Positions 1 through 7,397 of a DNA stretch of 34,833 nucleotides are shown here, in pieces (within the stretch, counting starts at the first letter, position 1; the number at the start of each line of letters is the position of its first letter). Location: NCBI GenBank assembly GCA_945872825.1, contig CAMCBD010000021.1:1-34833 (forward strand). The letters run 5' to 3'. The stretch comes from Nitrosomonas ureae. Lineage in GTDB: Bacteria; Pseudomonadota; Gammaproteobacteria; Burkholderiales; Nitrosomonadaceae. The notes under the pieces were generated by a model. It was not told where the DNA came from. It did no database searches and saw only the letters and a list, made by a program, of their open reading frames with translations. The translations under genes and the position numbers were made by a program.

Positions 1-1
1 T

Positions 2-79
2 GAAGAAATGGTCAGAGCGTATATACGAGATCAGGAAAAGGAAGATGAGCGATATGATCAGTTGAAACTGGATATGTAG
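2..79 (+). CDS. 3' end of an unidentified gene (partial at window edge)
   Basis: An open frame enters from the left edge and stops at the TAG at 77-79, leaving 25 residues. They are highly charged and helix-like, starting EEMVRAYIRDQEKEDERYDQ. Such charged helical tails occur in small antitoxins of the ParD/CopG type, but the fragment is too short to assign. The stop is followed directly by hairpins that could act as its transcription end. Confidence 0.35.
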   Translation, partial: EEMVRAYIRDQEKEDERYDQLKLDM

Positions 80-81
80 AT

Positions 82-149
82 GCCGCTTTAGCGGCTCACA
101 AACAGCCCCTTTGAGGGGCTCCAGCTATAAACCTCCGGCTCTGCCGGAG
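82..149. repeat. Three tandem short hairpins
   Basis: Three small perfect stem-loops follow each other. GCCGC/GCGGC at 82-95 has a 4-nt loop. AGCCCCT/AGGGGCT at 104-120 has a 3-nt loop. CTCCGGC/GCCGGAG at 133-149 has a 3-nt loop. This resembles the subterminal hairpins of IS200/IS605 elements or REP/BIME units, and the first two could also terminate the left-edge gene. No transposase of those families is visible here, so the class is uncertain. Confidence 0.6.
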
Positions 150-403
150 TAATTTAACTCGCGTTTAACTCTGGATAGCTCTAACTCAAGTTCAGTCAGC
201 GGCTTCTGATGCTTGCCTACTGTAGCGAGTTCTCCTCGTTTGTCAGCATAAACCCAGTTTTTTAGTGTCCCCTTGGGTAACGATAGTCGTTTTTCTGCTT
301 CAACCAGAGTCAATCCATTTTCTTTGAAAAACTTAACTGATTCCTTCCGAAATTCCTGACTATATTGTGTGCGGGGTAATTCCATCTCCATCCTCCATTT
401 CAT
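125..403 (-). pseudogene. Truncated IS3-family transposase OrfA
   Basis: The N-terminal part is a typical HTH_Tnp_1 domain: the YSQEFRKESVKFF start, a recognition-helix region ending LPKGTLKNWV, then the beginning of the leucine-rich segment (LELELSRVKREL). An intact OrfA normally continues with about 10-20 more zipper residues and is followed by OrfB carrying the DDE integrase. Here the reading runs into the third small hairpin and stops after an unrelated YSGRAGGL, and no OrfB is present. The likely initiator is the ATG at 385, which has GGAGG just upstream, rather than the upstream ATG at 403. This is probably a non-functional IS remnant. Confidence 0.75.
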
Positions 404-482
404 CTCTTCATTTTATGAAACTTCGGACTCCATGAAAATCAACATACCTCAATCCAAAACCTTGCTTTGATAGGAGAGGCTG

Positions 483-1091
483 TTAATCACCTTCTTTCTG
501 CATAATGTTTTGAAATAACTCTGAACCGATCAATCGATCTAACCATGCAATCAGATGATGATAGTGGGAGGCATAAAACCAATCTGGATTGACGTTGGAG
601 AATTGCCGGATGAATGGAAAAATCGCCATATCCGCCAGTGTGTAACGCCCGCCCATCAGATAACCATCCTTGCTCAAGCGTGTGTTCAGTTCGGCCAGAA
701 ATAGCTCAGCTTGCTCCCGGTAATAGGCTTCAGAATGCTCCGGAAAGCGGACGGCATATTTGTAAAGATCCAGTGCCGGTTTAAATGATTCATCATTTTG
801 TTTGATCAGCGCCATGATCTCAGCCGATGCGCCCGGATCGCTATCCAACCAACTCGCAGGATCATTCAGGGAAAGCGCCCATTGCATGATATCCAGACTT
901 TGCTCGAGCACACGGCCGTCAGAAAACTTTAATACTGGTACGGTGCCTTTCGGTGAGCATTCCAACATTTCTTTGGGTTTGGCGCGCAGACTGACTTCGT
1001 GTGTATCTACTTCAACGCCGCTGACTTTGATTGCCAATCGGGCACGAATCGCAAAAGGACAACGACGAAAGCTAAAAAGCAGCGGCTTCAT
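483..1091 (-). CDS. Glutathione S-transferase family protein
   Basis: This is a 202-residue cytosolic protein of normal GST length. The N-terminal thioredoxin-like domain (about 1-75) shows RRCPFAIRARLA with Cys11 in a CPFA motif, a cis-proline in TVPVL (Pro52) and the glutathione-contacting EQS at 63-65. The alpha-helical C-terminal domain contains YTLADMAIFPF, matching the GST N-capping box. Because the active-site motif is CxxA, it resembles glutaredoxin-like or omega-like GSTs that act as thiol transferases or deglutathionylating enzymes; the real substrate is unknown. It stands alone, with the MITE-like repeat upstream and the IS remnant downstream. Confidence 0.85.
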   Translation of the reverse strand: MKPLLFSFRRCPFAIRARLAIKVSGVEVDTHEVSLRAKPKEMLECSPKGTVPVLKFSDGRVLEQSLDIMQWALSLNDPASWLDSDPGASAEIMALIKQNDESFKPALDLYKYAVRFPEHSEAYYREQAELFLAELNTRLSKDGYLMGGRYTLADMAIFPFIRQFSNVNPDWFYASHYHHLIAWLDRLIGSELFQNIMQKEGD

Positions 1092-1141
1092 TATTTTGTA
1101 ATGTTTAGCAAAAATTGATTATCTAACAAGCTTCTAAATAA

Positions 1142-1215
1142 CTGTCATTTCGAACACAGCGAGAAATCCATCCTGTTAATTCCCAAAGATTCCTAACTGC
1201 GTTCGGAATGACAGG
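1142..1215. repeat. MITE-like element with 18-bp terminal inverted repeats
   Basis: CTGTCATTTCGAACACAG at 1142-1159 pairs with the reverse complement of 1198-1215 (CTGTCATTCCGAACGCAG) at 16 of 18 positions. The 38-bp core between them has no coding potential. The end sequence belongs to the widespread GTCATTCCGAACGCAGYGAG-type dispersed palindromes. It sits between the GST gene and the end of djlA, where a transcribed hairpin could act as a terminator. Confidence 0.7.
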
Positions 1216-1234
1216 TGGGTTGTTCAGAGGCTCC

Positions 1235-2023
1235 TTAAGCTGCAGCACGGTTCTGATCCCGGCTTTTTTTGATTAAATCATAGGCCGTCTGCACCTCTTT
1301 GGCCTGCTCCGTCGCCACCGCGATCATCTCCTCCGGAACGCCCTGCCCCATTAATTTATCGGGATGATATTGACTCATTAATTTACGATAAGCGTGCTTG
1401 ATTTCTTGATTGGTATTCTCTTTGCTGACACCCAACGCTTTATACGCGTCTTCCAATGCACTGGCCGATGTGCTCCGGCCACCGGCGAAATGCATCTGAT
1501 TCAGTATCATATCGAGCAATTGCTTAAATGCAGCCGGGCTATAGCCCAGGCACCCCGCGACCTCTTTAATCAGTTCTTCTTCGGCAGAATTTAACTGACC
1601 ATCGGATAATCCCATGATAATGAGATAAACCAGCAGCATTTGTTTCAAATTATTGGAAGGACCGCAGATAGCAAGGAATTCATTGATTTTGGGATAAATA
1701 TCATAGTCTGCAGCAGCGCCCTGCTTGAACAGTGCAATTGCCTTTAGCCGATGATCCGGTGTCATGCCGAGTTTCTGCATGAACTGTTGCACATGCGATA
1801 CTTCAGTCTCTGAAACACGGCCATCTGCCTTGGCCAACTTTCCCATCAAAATAAAAACAGTTTCCAGGAAAATCGATTGGCGGCGCGCGGCATTAAATGG
1901 ATTCATCCCGGTCGAACCAAAAGCTCTGAATCGATCAATGATACTTCCGACAAAATAACCTAGGAAAATACCTAAGAAACCAAGGATGAAGAAGCCCGCT
2001 AAGGCACCGAGTATTCTAAACAA
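1235..2023 (-). CDS. djlA: DjlA-like membrane-anchored DnaJ-domain co-chaperone
   Basis: The protein has 262 residues, close to the 271 of E. coli DjlA. An N-terminal glycine-rich hydrophobic segment (about 5-30, with GxxxG-like spacing) is the membrane anchor and dimerisation element. A TerB/tellurite-resistance-like helical domain follows (about 50-180; FILMGKLAKADGRVSETEV). A C-terminal J domain (about 192-255) carries the HPD tripeptide in SQYHPDKL. By family knowledge it recruits DnaK at the inner membrane and influences envelope stress signalling. The neighbours are GST downstream and bolA upstream, and no shared operon is evident. Confidence 0.88.
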   Translation of the reverse strand: MFRILGALAGFFILGFLGIFLGYFVGSIIDRFRAFGSTGMNPFNAARRQSIFLETVFILMGKLAKADGRVSETEVSHVQQFMQKLGMTPDHRLKAIALFKQGAAADYDIYPKINEFLAICGPSNNLKQMLLVYLIIMGLSDGQLNSAEEELIKEVAGCLGYSPAAFKQLLDMILNQMHFAGGRSTSASALEDAYKALGVSKENTNQEIKHAYRKLMSQYHPDKLMGQGVPEEMIAVATEQAKEVQTAYDLIKKSRDQNRAAA

Positions 2024-2133
2024 TGAAGTTCCAGATTTAGCAATAAAAGAAGTGATTATAACGAATTCCCGCTTGATGCAACTGTTTTAAGACTTGTATC
2101 GCCACCCTAAAATAAGTTTTCTCAATTCCCGGG

Positions 2134-2376
2134 TTAAGACTGACTCGCCCATTGCTCAGGTGTCAGCGTTTTCATCGATAATGCATGAATTTCCTGCTTC
2201 ATCCGGTCACCCAGCGATTTATACACCAGTTGATGCTGCTGAATCATATTCTTCCCATTGAATTCTGCGCTCACAATCAACGCATGAAAGTGATTCCCGT
2301 CATCTCCCTCTACCGCCACGTATTCACATGGCAACGAGGATTCGATATAGATCTTTACATTCTCAGCTGTCAGCAT
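2134..2376 (-). CDS. BolA family protein (IbaG/YrbA-like)
   Basis: This is an 80-residue protein once the start is placed at the ATG at 2376, which has AAGGAGAG immediately upstream; an earlier in-frame ATG at 2409 lacks that support. The sequence shows the BolA fold: the helix LTAENVKIYIESSL, EGDDGNHFHALIVS with the conserved His, and the helix-turn region RMKQEIHALSMKTLTPEQW. BolA proteins partner with monothiol glutaredoxins in Fe-S handling. It lies 63 bp downstream of the exporter permease in the mla transcript. That matches the ibaG position in proteobacterial mla operons, so IbaG is the likely subtype. Confidence 0.85.
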   Translation of the reverse strand: MLTAENVKIYIESSLPCEYVAVEGDDGNHFHALIVSAEFNGKNMIQQHQLVYKSLGDRMKQEIHALSMKTLTPEQWASQS

Positions 2377-2439
2377 TTCACTCTCCTTCATACATATTCT
2401 TAAATTCAAAATTAAGCAATTGGTATCAAAACAATCAAT

Positions 2440-3195
2440 CTAGTAGCGCAATTTATACCCGGTTTTAAGCATTCGAATGGCCAATAGGGAAATGGCCAGC
2501 AAACATATTGCCACAATCAACAGGCTAATATAAGGCGAAATATCCGATACGCCAAAGAAGCCATAGCGGAATCCATCGATCATATAAAAGAATGGATTGA
2601 GGTGAGACAAGTACTGCCAGGCGATGGGTAATGAGTGTATGGTGTAGAACACACCGGATAAAAATGACAGCGGCATAATGATAAAATTTTGAAAAGCTGC
2701 CAGCTGATCAAACTTATCGGCCCAGATACCCGCGATCAAACCCAGTACGCCCAGAATCGCACTGCCAAGTATGACAAACAACAGCGCCCAGAACGGCAAC
2801 TTCAGTGGAATATCAAAAAATACCAGTGTCACCAAATAAACCCCCAAGCCGACCAATAATCCCCGCACAATCGATGCCAGAATATAGGCAAAGAAAATTG
2901 CGCGATAAGACAATGGTGATAACAAGATAAACACGATATTGCCACTGATTTTTGACTGAATCATGCTGGAAGATGCGTTGGCAAATGCATTTTGTATGAC
3001 GGCCATCATAACCAGCCCCGGGATCAGGAAAATGGTATAAGCGACACCCGGATAAACTTCCACATGCGCTTCCAACACATGAAGAAAAATCAATAGGTAT
3101 AGCAAAGTAGATACCATCGGCGCCAGTATCGTTTGAAAACCGACTTTCCAGAATCGCAACAATTCTTTATAAAGCAACGTAAAAAATCCGGTCAT
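2440..3195 (-). CDS. ABC-2 type transporter permease (YadH-like)
   Basis: The 251-residue integral membrane protein has about six hydrophobic segments and the ABC2_membrane pattern: an early amphipathic segment ELLRFWKVGFQTILAP, then YTIFLIPGLVMMAVI and a conserved PLSFLSGVFYTIHSLP re-entrant loop before the last two helices. Its start overlaps the end of the upstream ATPase gene by 4 bp, so the two are translationally coupled. Together they form an exporter of the YadGH/DrrAB class with unknown substrate. The position directly after mlaB suggests an envelope-lipid or polysaccharide role, which is inference. Confidence 0.88.
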   Translation of the reverse strand: MTGFFTLLYKELLRFWKVGFQTILAPMVSTLLYLLIFLHVLEAHVEVYPGVAYTIFLIPGLVMMAVIQNAFANASSSMIQSKISGNIVFILLSPLSYRAIFFAYILASIVRGLLVGLGVYLVTLVFFDIPLKLPFWALLFVILGSAILGVLGLIAGIWADKFDQLAAFQNFIIMPLSFLSGVFYTIHSLPIAWQYLSHLNPFFYMIDGFRYGFFGVSDISPYISLLIVAICLLAISLLAIRMLKTGYKLRY

Positions 3196-4109
3196 TTGGG
3201 TTGGCTCCCGCTATTTCTCATGATGCTGACAAAAACATCCTCCAGATCAGGCTGCTGCAAGTGCATTTCCAATATCTGTATATCTGCAGATCGCAATGAC
3301 GACAAAATAAATTCCACTTGTGCATAGTTTTCAATTTTAAGCTCGGCTATTCCGTCGTGATGGCTGATTTGTAATGGCTGCAATGCAGGCGGCAGCGTGT
3401 CCGGCACCAATCGTAGCCGTACCGATTTCCCGGTGATCATTTTTCCAATCAGGTTCTGCGTACTATCCAGTGCAACTATTTTCCCTTCTTTCAGCATCGC
3501 AACCCGATGACACAACATTTCCGCTTCTTCGAGATAATGCGTGGTCAGAACGATTGTGTGCCCATCCTGATTGAGTTGCTTAATAAAATCCCAGAGTGTC
3601 TGGCGTAACTCAACATCCACACCGGCCGTCGGCTCATCCAGAATAATAACCGGCGGCCTGTGCACCAGCGCTTGCGCAACCAGAACACGGCGTTTCATAC
3701 CGCCTGAAAGTGCGCGCATGTTTGCATTCGCTTTGTCGGAAAGATCCAGGCGTTCAATGATTTCATCCACCCACTGGGTATTTTCCTTAATACCGTAATA
3801 GCCGGATTGGATTAACAGTACTTCGCGTACGGTGAAAAAAGGATCAAAAACCAATTCTTGCGGCACCACCCCTAAATTCCGGCGTGCTTGTTGATACTGT
3901 GTGCGCACATCGTGCCCCATCACTTGCACTGAACCGCTGTTGGCCAGCGACAGCCCGGCAATAATGCTGATCAGCGTTGTTTTACCGGCACCGTTAGGCC
4001 CCAACAAAGCAAAGAATTCTCCCGCATGAATTTCAAGATCAATATCCGTTAATGCACGCAGATTACCGAAGTGCTTACACACTTGCTTGACTTCAATGGC
4101 AGGCAACAT
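3192..4109 (-). CDS. ABC transporter ATP-binding protein (YadG-like)
   Basis: The 305-residue nucleotide-binding subunit shows a Walker A GPNGAGKTT at residues 37-45, the signature LSGGMKRR, Walker B VIILDEPTAGVD and the H-loop in VLTTHYLEEAE. The tail beyond about residue 215 is the extension typical of the DrrA/CcmA/YadG group. It drives the adjoining YadH-like permease through the 4-bp gene overlap. It lies 61 bp downstream of mlaB on the same strand. Confidence 0.9.
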   Translation of the reverse strand: MLPAIEVKQVCKHFGNLRALTDIDLEIHAGEFFALLGPNGAGKTTLISIIAGLSLANSGSVQVMGHDVRTQYQQARRNLGVVPQELVFDPFFTVREVLLIQSGYYGIKENTQWVDEIIERLDLSDKANANMRALSGGMKRRVLVAQALVHRPPVIILDEPTAGVDVELRQTLWDFIKQLNQDGHTIVLTTHYLEEAEMLCHRVAMLKEGKIVALDSTQNLIGKMITGKSVRLRLVPDTLPPALQPLQISHHDGIAELKIENYAQVEFILSSLRSADIQILEMHLQQPDLEDVFVSIMRNSGSQPK

Positions 4110-4170
4110 TCAATGGATAGACAGAGGAAGATTGGCTTAGGATTTCAAAGATCAGCAGGATTTAGCCTGA

Positions 4171-4509
4171 TCAGACAGCACTCTTATTTGTGGCATGATT
4201 GACTGGAATCGGAATCAACTCCACCACATCATATAACTGGATCAAGCTTTTAAGGCTTTCGGGCATGTTGATAAACTGCAATGGAAAGGTGTTTTTGCGA
4301 GTCGCACGTAACCATTCCAGTAACATACTAATAATCGTTGAATCCACTTCAGTCACTTTATCCAGATCAATCGTTAACTGATGATCATCGAACAACGCAA
4401 CCCCATCCTGGGTCAGCTTCACAACGTTATCAATGGTTACTGGACCTTGCACGATAATTGTATCGTCATCGCGGAAAACTATTGAAGGCAAAGCATTCAG
4501 ATTATTCAT
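4171..4509 (-). CDS. mlaB: STAS-domain protein MlaB
   Basis: The 112-residue protein is a single STAS domain of the anti-sigma-factor-antagonist fold, with the conserved loop EVDSTIISMLLEWL where the Ser/Thr lies. In E. coli MlaB binds the MlaF ATPase and is needed for stability and activity of MlaFEDB. It follows mlaC by 9 bp. Its identity rests on the fold and operon order, since STAS domains are otherwise generic. Confidence 0.85.
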   Translation of the reverse strand: MNNLNALPSIVFRDDDTIIVQGPVTIDNVVKLTQDGVALFDDHQLTIDLDKVTEVDSTIISMLLEWLRATRKNTFPLQFINMPESLKSLIQLYDVVELIPIPVNHATNKSAV

Positions 4510-4518
4510 CAGCCGGTA

Positions 4519-5139
4519 CTATTTCTTACCTTCCAAAGATTTATTCTTATCCGTTAATGCCTTGAGTAGTCCTTCGACACCACCCTTGCGAACTTGACTG
4601 TTAAAAGTTCCGCGATAATTTGTTACCAGACTCACACCGGCAACCGTCACATCAAATACTTTCCAGCCATCCGATTTTTTTTCCATGCTGTAATCAATCG
4701 GTATCGGTTCTTTTCCATTTCCTTGAATAACCACAGTCCGGACTGTTATTTCTACTTGATCACCCAATTGCTTGACCGGATTGACATTAATCGTTTCGTG
4801 ATTATAACTGGTCAATGCATTGGAATAGGTGCGCACCAGCAATGTACGAAATTCATCCACCAGTTTGTTTTTCTGCTCTGGCGCTGCTGTTGACCAATGC
4901 TGACCCATCGCCAGTTGCGTCATACGTGAAAAATTGAAATGCGGCAGTATTTTAGTTTCAATCAGATCCAGCATTTTATCCCGATTTCCACTTTTAAGTT
5001 CTTCATCTTTCTGGATAATCTCGATCACTTCCTTAACAGTTCTATCGACCAGTTTGTCAGGAGACAAATCCATCGACCATGCCGGCAACACCAGCAAAAT
5101 AGAAAGTATCAATACGGTTATTCCAAGAATTCTTTTCAT
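4519..5139 (-). CDS. mlaC: Periplasmic phospholipid-binding protein MlaC
   Basis: The 206-residue protein starts with a clear signal peptide (MKRILGITVLILSILLVLPAWS) and belongs to the MlaC/Ttg2D family. Typical features are the early TVKEVIEIIQ helix, PHFNFSRMTQLAMGQHW, and the C-terminal VFDVTVAGVSLVTNYRGTF segment. It ferries phospholipids across the periplasm between the outer-membrane MlaA complex and the inner-membrane MlaFEDB. It lies 74 bp downstream of mlaD; in many proteobacteria mlaA or mlaC sits in this slot, and here only mlaC is present. A GAGGGG run precedes the ATG. Confidence 0.92.
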   Translation of the reverse strand: MKRILGITVLILSILLVLPAWSMDLSPDKLVDRTVKEVIEIIQKDEELKSGNRDKMLDLIETKILPHFNFSRMTQLAMGQHWSTAAPEQKNKLVDEFRTLLVRTYSNALTSYNHETINVNPVKQLGDQVEITVRTVVIQGNGKEPIPIDYSMEKKSDGWKVFDVTVAGVSLVTNYRGTFNSQVRKGGVEGLLKALTDKNKSLEGKK

Positions 5140-5213
5140 TGTCCCCTCACAAAAATATTAAGTAATACACAATACTAAACCAACAAAAATAAAATTAACA
5201 AATATCCGTTTAA

Positions 5214-5684
5214 TTAGAGAGAATCATCTTTAGCCGCTTTATCAAATAAAAAACGGCCGATTAATTCTTCAAGCACCATGGCTGAATTGGTTTTCATAAC
5301 TTTATCACCATCTTTTAACATCACGTCATCCCCACCCGCAGCCAATCCGATATACTGCTCGCCTAGCAAACCTGACGTCAAGATGCTGGCAAACGTATCT
5401 TTCGGGAATGTAAACCGGCTATCCAAGCTCATCTTAACGACCGCATCATAAGTTTGCGTGCTAAACTGAATATCGGTTACGCGCCCGACCACAACACCAG
5501 CACCTTTTACCGGTGCGCGAACTTTCAACCCACCGATATTTTCAAAATTTCCGGTGATGACATAACTCTGTGAAGGATTATAAACATTCAGATTGCCGAC
5601 CTTAAGACTCAATACCATGAGTGCAACAATGCCTATGATCACAAACAAACCCACCCACAAATCCATTGTTGTCCGCTGCATCAA
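5214..5684 (-). CDS. mlaD: MCE-domain substrate-binding protein MlaD
   Basis: The 156-residue protein has one N-terminal membrane helix (about 10-28) and a single MCE domain (about 38-118). That domain contains GGLKVRAPVKGAGVVVGRV and the SGLLGEQYIGL stretch that lines the hexameric pore. The C-terminus contains the AMVLEELIGRFLF helix of the MlaD hydrophobic tunnel. Its start overlaps mlaE by 4 bp. It carries lipid between MlaC and the MlaE permease. Confidence 0.93.
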   Translation of the reverse strand: MMQRTTMDLWVGLFVIIGIVALMVLSLKVGNLNVYNPSQSYVITGNFENIGGLKVRAPVKGAGVVVGRVTDIQFSTQTYDAVVKMSLDSRFTFPKDTFASILTSGLLGEQYIGLAAGGDDVMLKDGDKVMKTNSAMVLEELIGRFLFDKAAKDDSL

Positions 5685-6478
5685 CTCACCCCTCTAAACA
5701 TGAAAGCGGTCAAAATAAAATCAAGCCCCAAAATCACTAATGATGAAGTCACCACAGTACGTGTCGTCGCGCCTGACACGCCTTCTGCAGTAGGCGGTGC
5801 ATCGTAGCCTTCAAAAACCGCAATGGCTGTCACGGCCACACCAAAAAAACAACTTTTAATAAACCCGTTTAAGATATCAAATCTAAAATCAACTGCACTC
5901 TGCATTTGCGACCAATAGGAACCTTCATCCACACCAATAAATACCACAGTCACCAGATAACCACCGAATACTCCCATCACAGAAAATATCGCCGCCAAAA
6001 ATGGCATGGAAATCACACCAGCCCAGAAACGCGGTGCCACCACACGTGCAATCGGATCTACTGCCATCATTCCCATGGCTGCCAGTTGTTCCGTCGCTTT
6101 CATTAATCCTATTTCTGCTGTTATCGCAGAACCGGCGCGGCTGGCAAACAATAACGCAGCGACAACAGGACCCAGTTCGCGCACTAATGATAAGGCAACC
6201 AGGGTCCCAACCGCGGATTCTGAACCATATTTCTGTAATGTCTCATAGCCTTGAAGCCCCAGCACCATACCCACAAACAGTCCGGATACGACAATAATAA
6301 TCAAAGACAAAACACCGGTAAAATACAATTCGCGTATGACCAAATTAAAACGGCGCAAACTGGTACCAGATTTTAATAAAACCAGGATAAAAAAGCGACT
6401 GGCAACACCCAGCCGCCAAACGCTTTCAATCACCCGATGTCCGATATTCTGAATACTGGACACGATCCGATTAGGCAA
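5681..6478 (-). CDS. mlaE: Phospholipid ABC permease MlaE
   Basis: The 265-residue MlaE/YrbE-family permease carries the family landmarks: IRELYFTGVLSLIIIVVSGL, LVRELGPVVAALLFASRAGS and EIGLMKATEQLAAMGM (the coupling region). The C-terminus contains FFGVAVTAIAVFEGYDAP before the last helix. It has five to six membrane segments and forms the inner-membrane core of MlaFEDB. Its start overlaps the end of mlaF by 8 bp and its end overlaps mlaD by 4 bp. Confidence 0.93.
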   Translation of the reverse strand: MPNRIVSSIQNIGHRVIESVWRLGVASRFFILVLLKSGTSLRRFNLVIRELYFTGVLSLIIIVVSGLFVGMVLGLQGYETLQKYGSESAVGTLVALSLVRELGPVVAALLFASRAGSAITAEIGLMKATEQLAAMGMMAVDPIARVVAPRFWAGVISMPFLAAIFSVMGVFGGYLVTVVFIGVDEGSYWSQMQSAVDFRFDILNGFIKSCFFGVAVTAIAVFEGYDAPPTAEGVSGATTRTVVTSSLVILGLDFILTAFMFRGVS

Positions 6479-7283
6479 AAGTATCCTCCAGATTCAAATC
6501 CTTTTTATAAGTCTGGGCAGGGTAATGAAACGGCACCGGCCCATCTTCTTCACCATGAACAAACTGATGCACAAAAGGCGCGGCTGATTCTCGCACTTCT
6601 TTCGGTGTACCCTCGGCGGCTATCACGCCGTCTGCAATAAAATAAACATAATCTACAATTTTCAAAGATTCTTGCACATCGTGTGTCACCACGATGGACG
6701 TCATACCCAGTGCATCGGTCAACCGGCGAATCAGATTTCCAATCACACTCAATGAAATCGGATCTAGTCCGGTAAAGGGCTCATCGTACATAATCAGCAT
6801 CGGATCCAGCGCGATAGAACGGGCTAAGGCAACGCGCCGTGCCATACCGCCGGATAACTCGTTGGGCATTAAGTGATGCGCCCCTCGCAAACCCACTGCA
6901 TGCAATTTCATTAATACCAGATCGCGAATCATCGATTCCGGCAAATTGGTATGTTCACGCATCTGAAACGCGACATTGTCAAAAACCGACAAATCGGTAA
7001 ATAATGCGCCAAACTGAAACAGCATACCCATCTTACGGCGCAACTTAAATAGCGCATCGCGATTGAGTTCATGCACGACCTCTCCAGCAAATTTCACATA
7101 TCCGGAAGTTGGCTGAATTGTGCCACCAATCAGTTTGAGTAGCGTTGTTTTGCCCGATCCGCTTCCTCCCATGATAGCCACAACTTGGCCACGCGACATG
7201 GACATATTGATACCTTTCAGAATCGCACGCGTGCCATAGGAAAAATTCAGGTCATTGACCTCAATTAAAGTTTCAGCTGTCAT
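6471..7283 (-). CDS. mlaF: Phospholipid ABC transporter ATPase MlaF
   Basis: The 270-residue ATPase has Walker A GGSGSGKTT, signature LSGGMARRV, Walker B LIMYDEPFTGLD and the switch His in IVVTHDVQES. The C-terminal extension after about residue 240 matches the MlaF tail that contacts MlaB in the partner complex. It is the first gene of the operon, and the 114-bp gap from agcS upstream must hold its promoter, though I see no convincing -35/-10 pair there. No strong Shine-Dalgarno precedes the ATG. Confidence 0.93.
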   Translation of the reverse strand: MTAETLIEVNDLNFSYGTRAILKGINMSMSRGQVVAIMGGSGSGKTTLLKLIGGTIQPTSGYVKFAGEVVHELNRDALFKLRRKMGMLFQFGALFTDLSVFDNVAFQMREHTNLPESMIRDLVLMKLHAVGLRGAHHLMPNELSGGMARRVALARSIALDPMLIMYDEPFTGLDPISLSVIGNLIRRLTDALGMTSIVVTHDVQESLKIVDYVYFIADGVIAAEGTPKEVRESAAPFVHQFVHGEEDGPVPFHYPAQTYKKDLNLEDTFA

Positions 7284-7397
7284 ACTATTTTATTTGGCCA
7301 TGAAATAGGCACGCTATGTATTGATTGAATATCCGTAAAATCGGGCGAGTAGCAATTTTAATCCACTTTCCTTGGAAATATTGCGTTATATGTGTTC

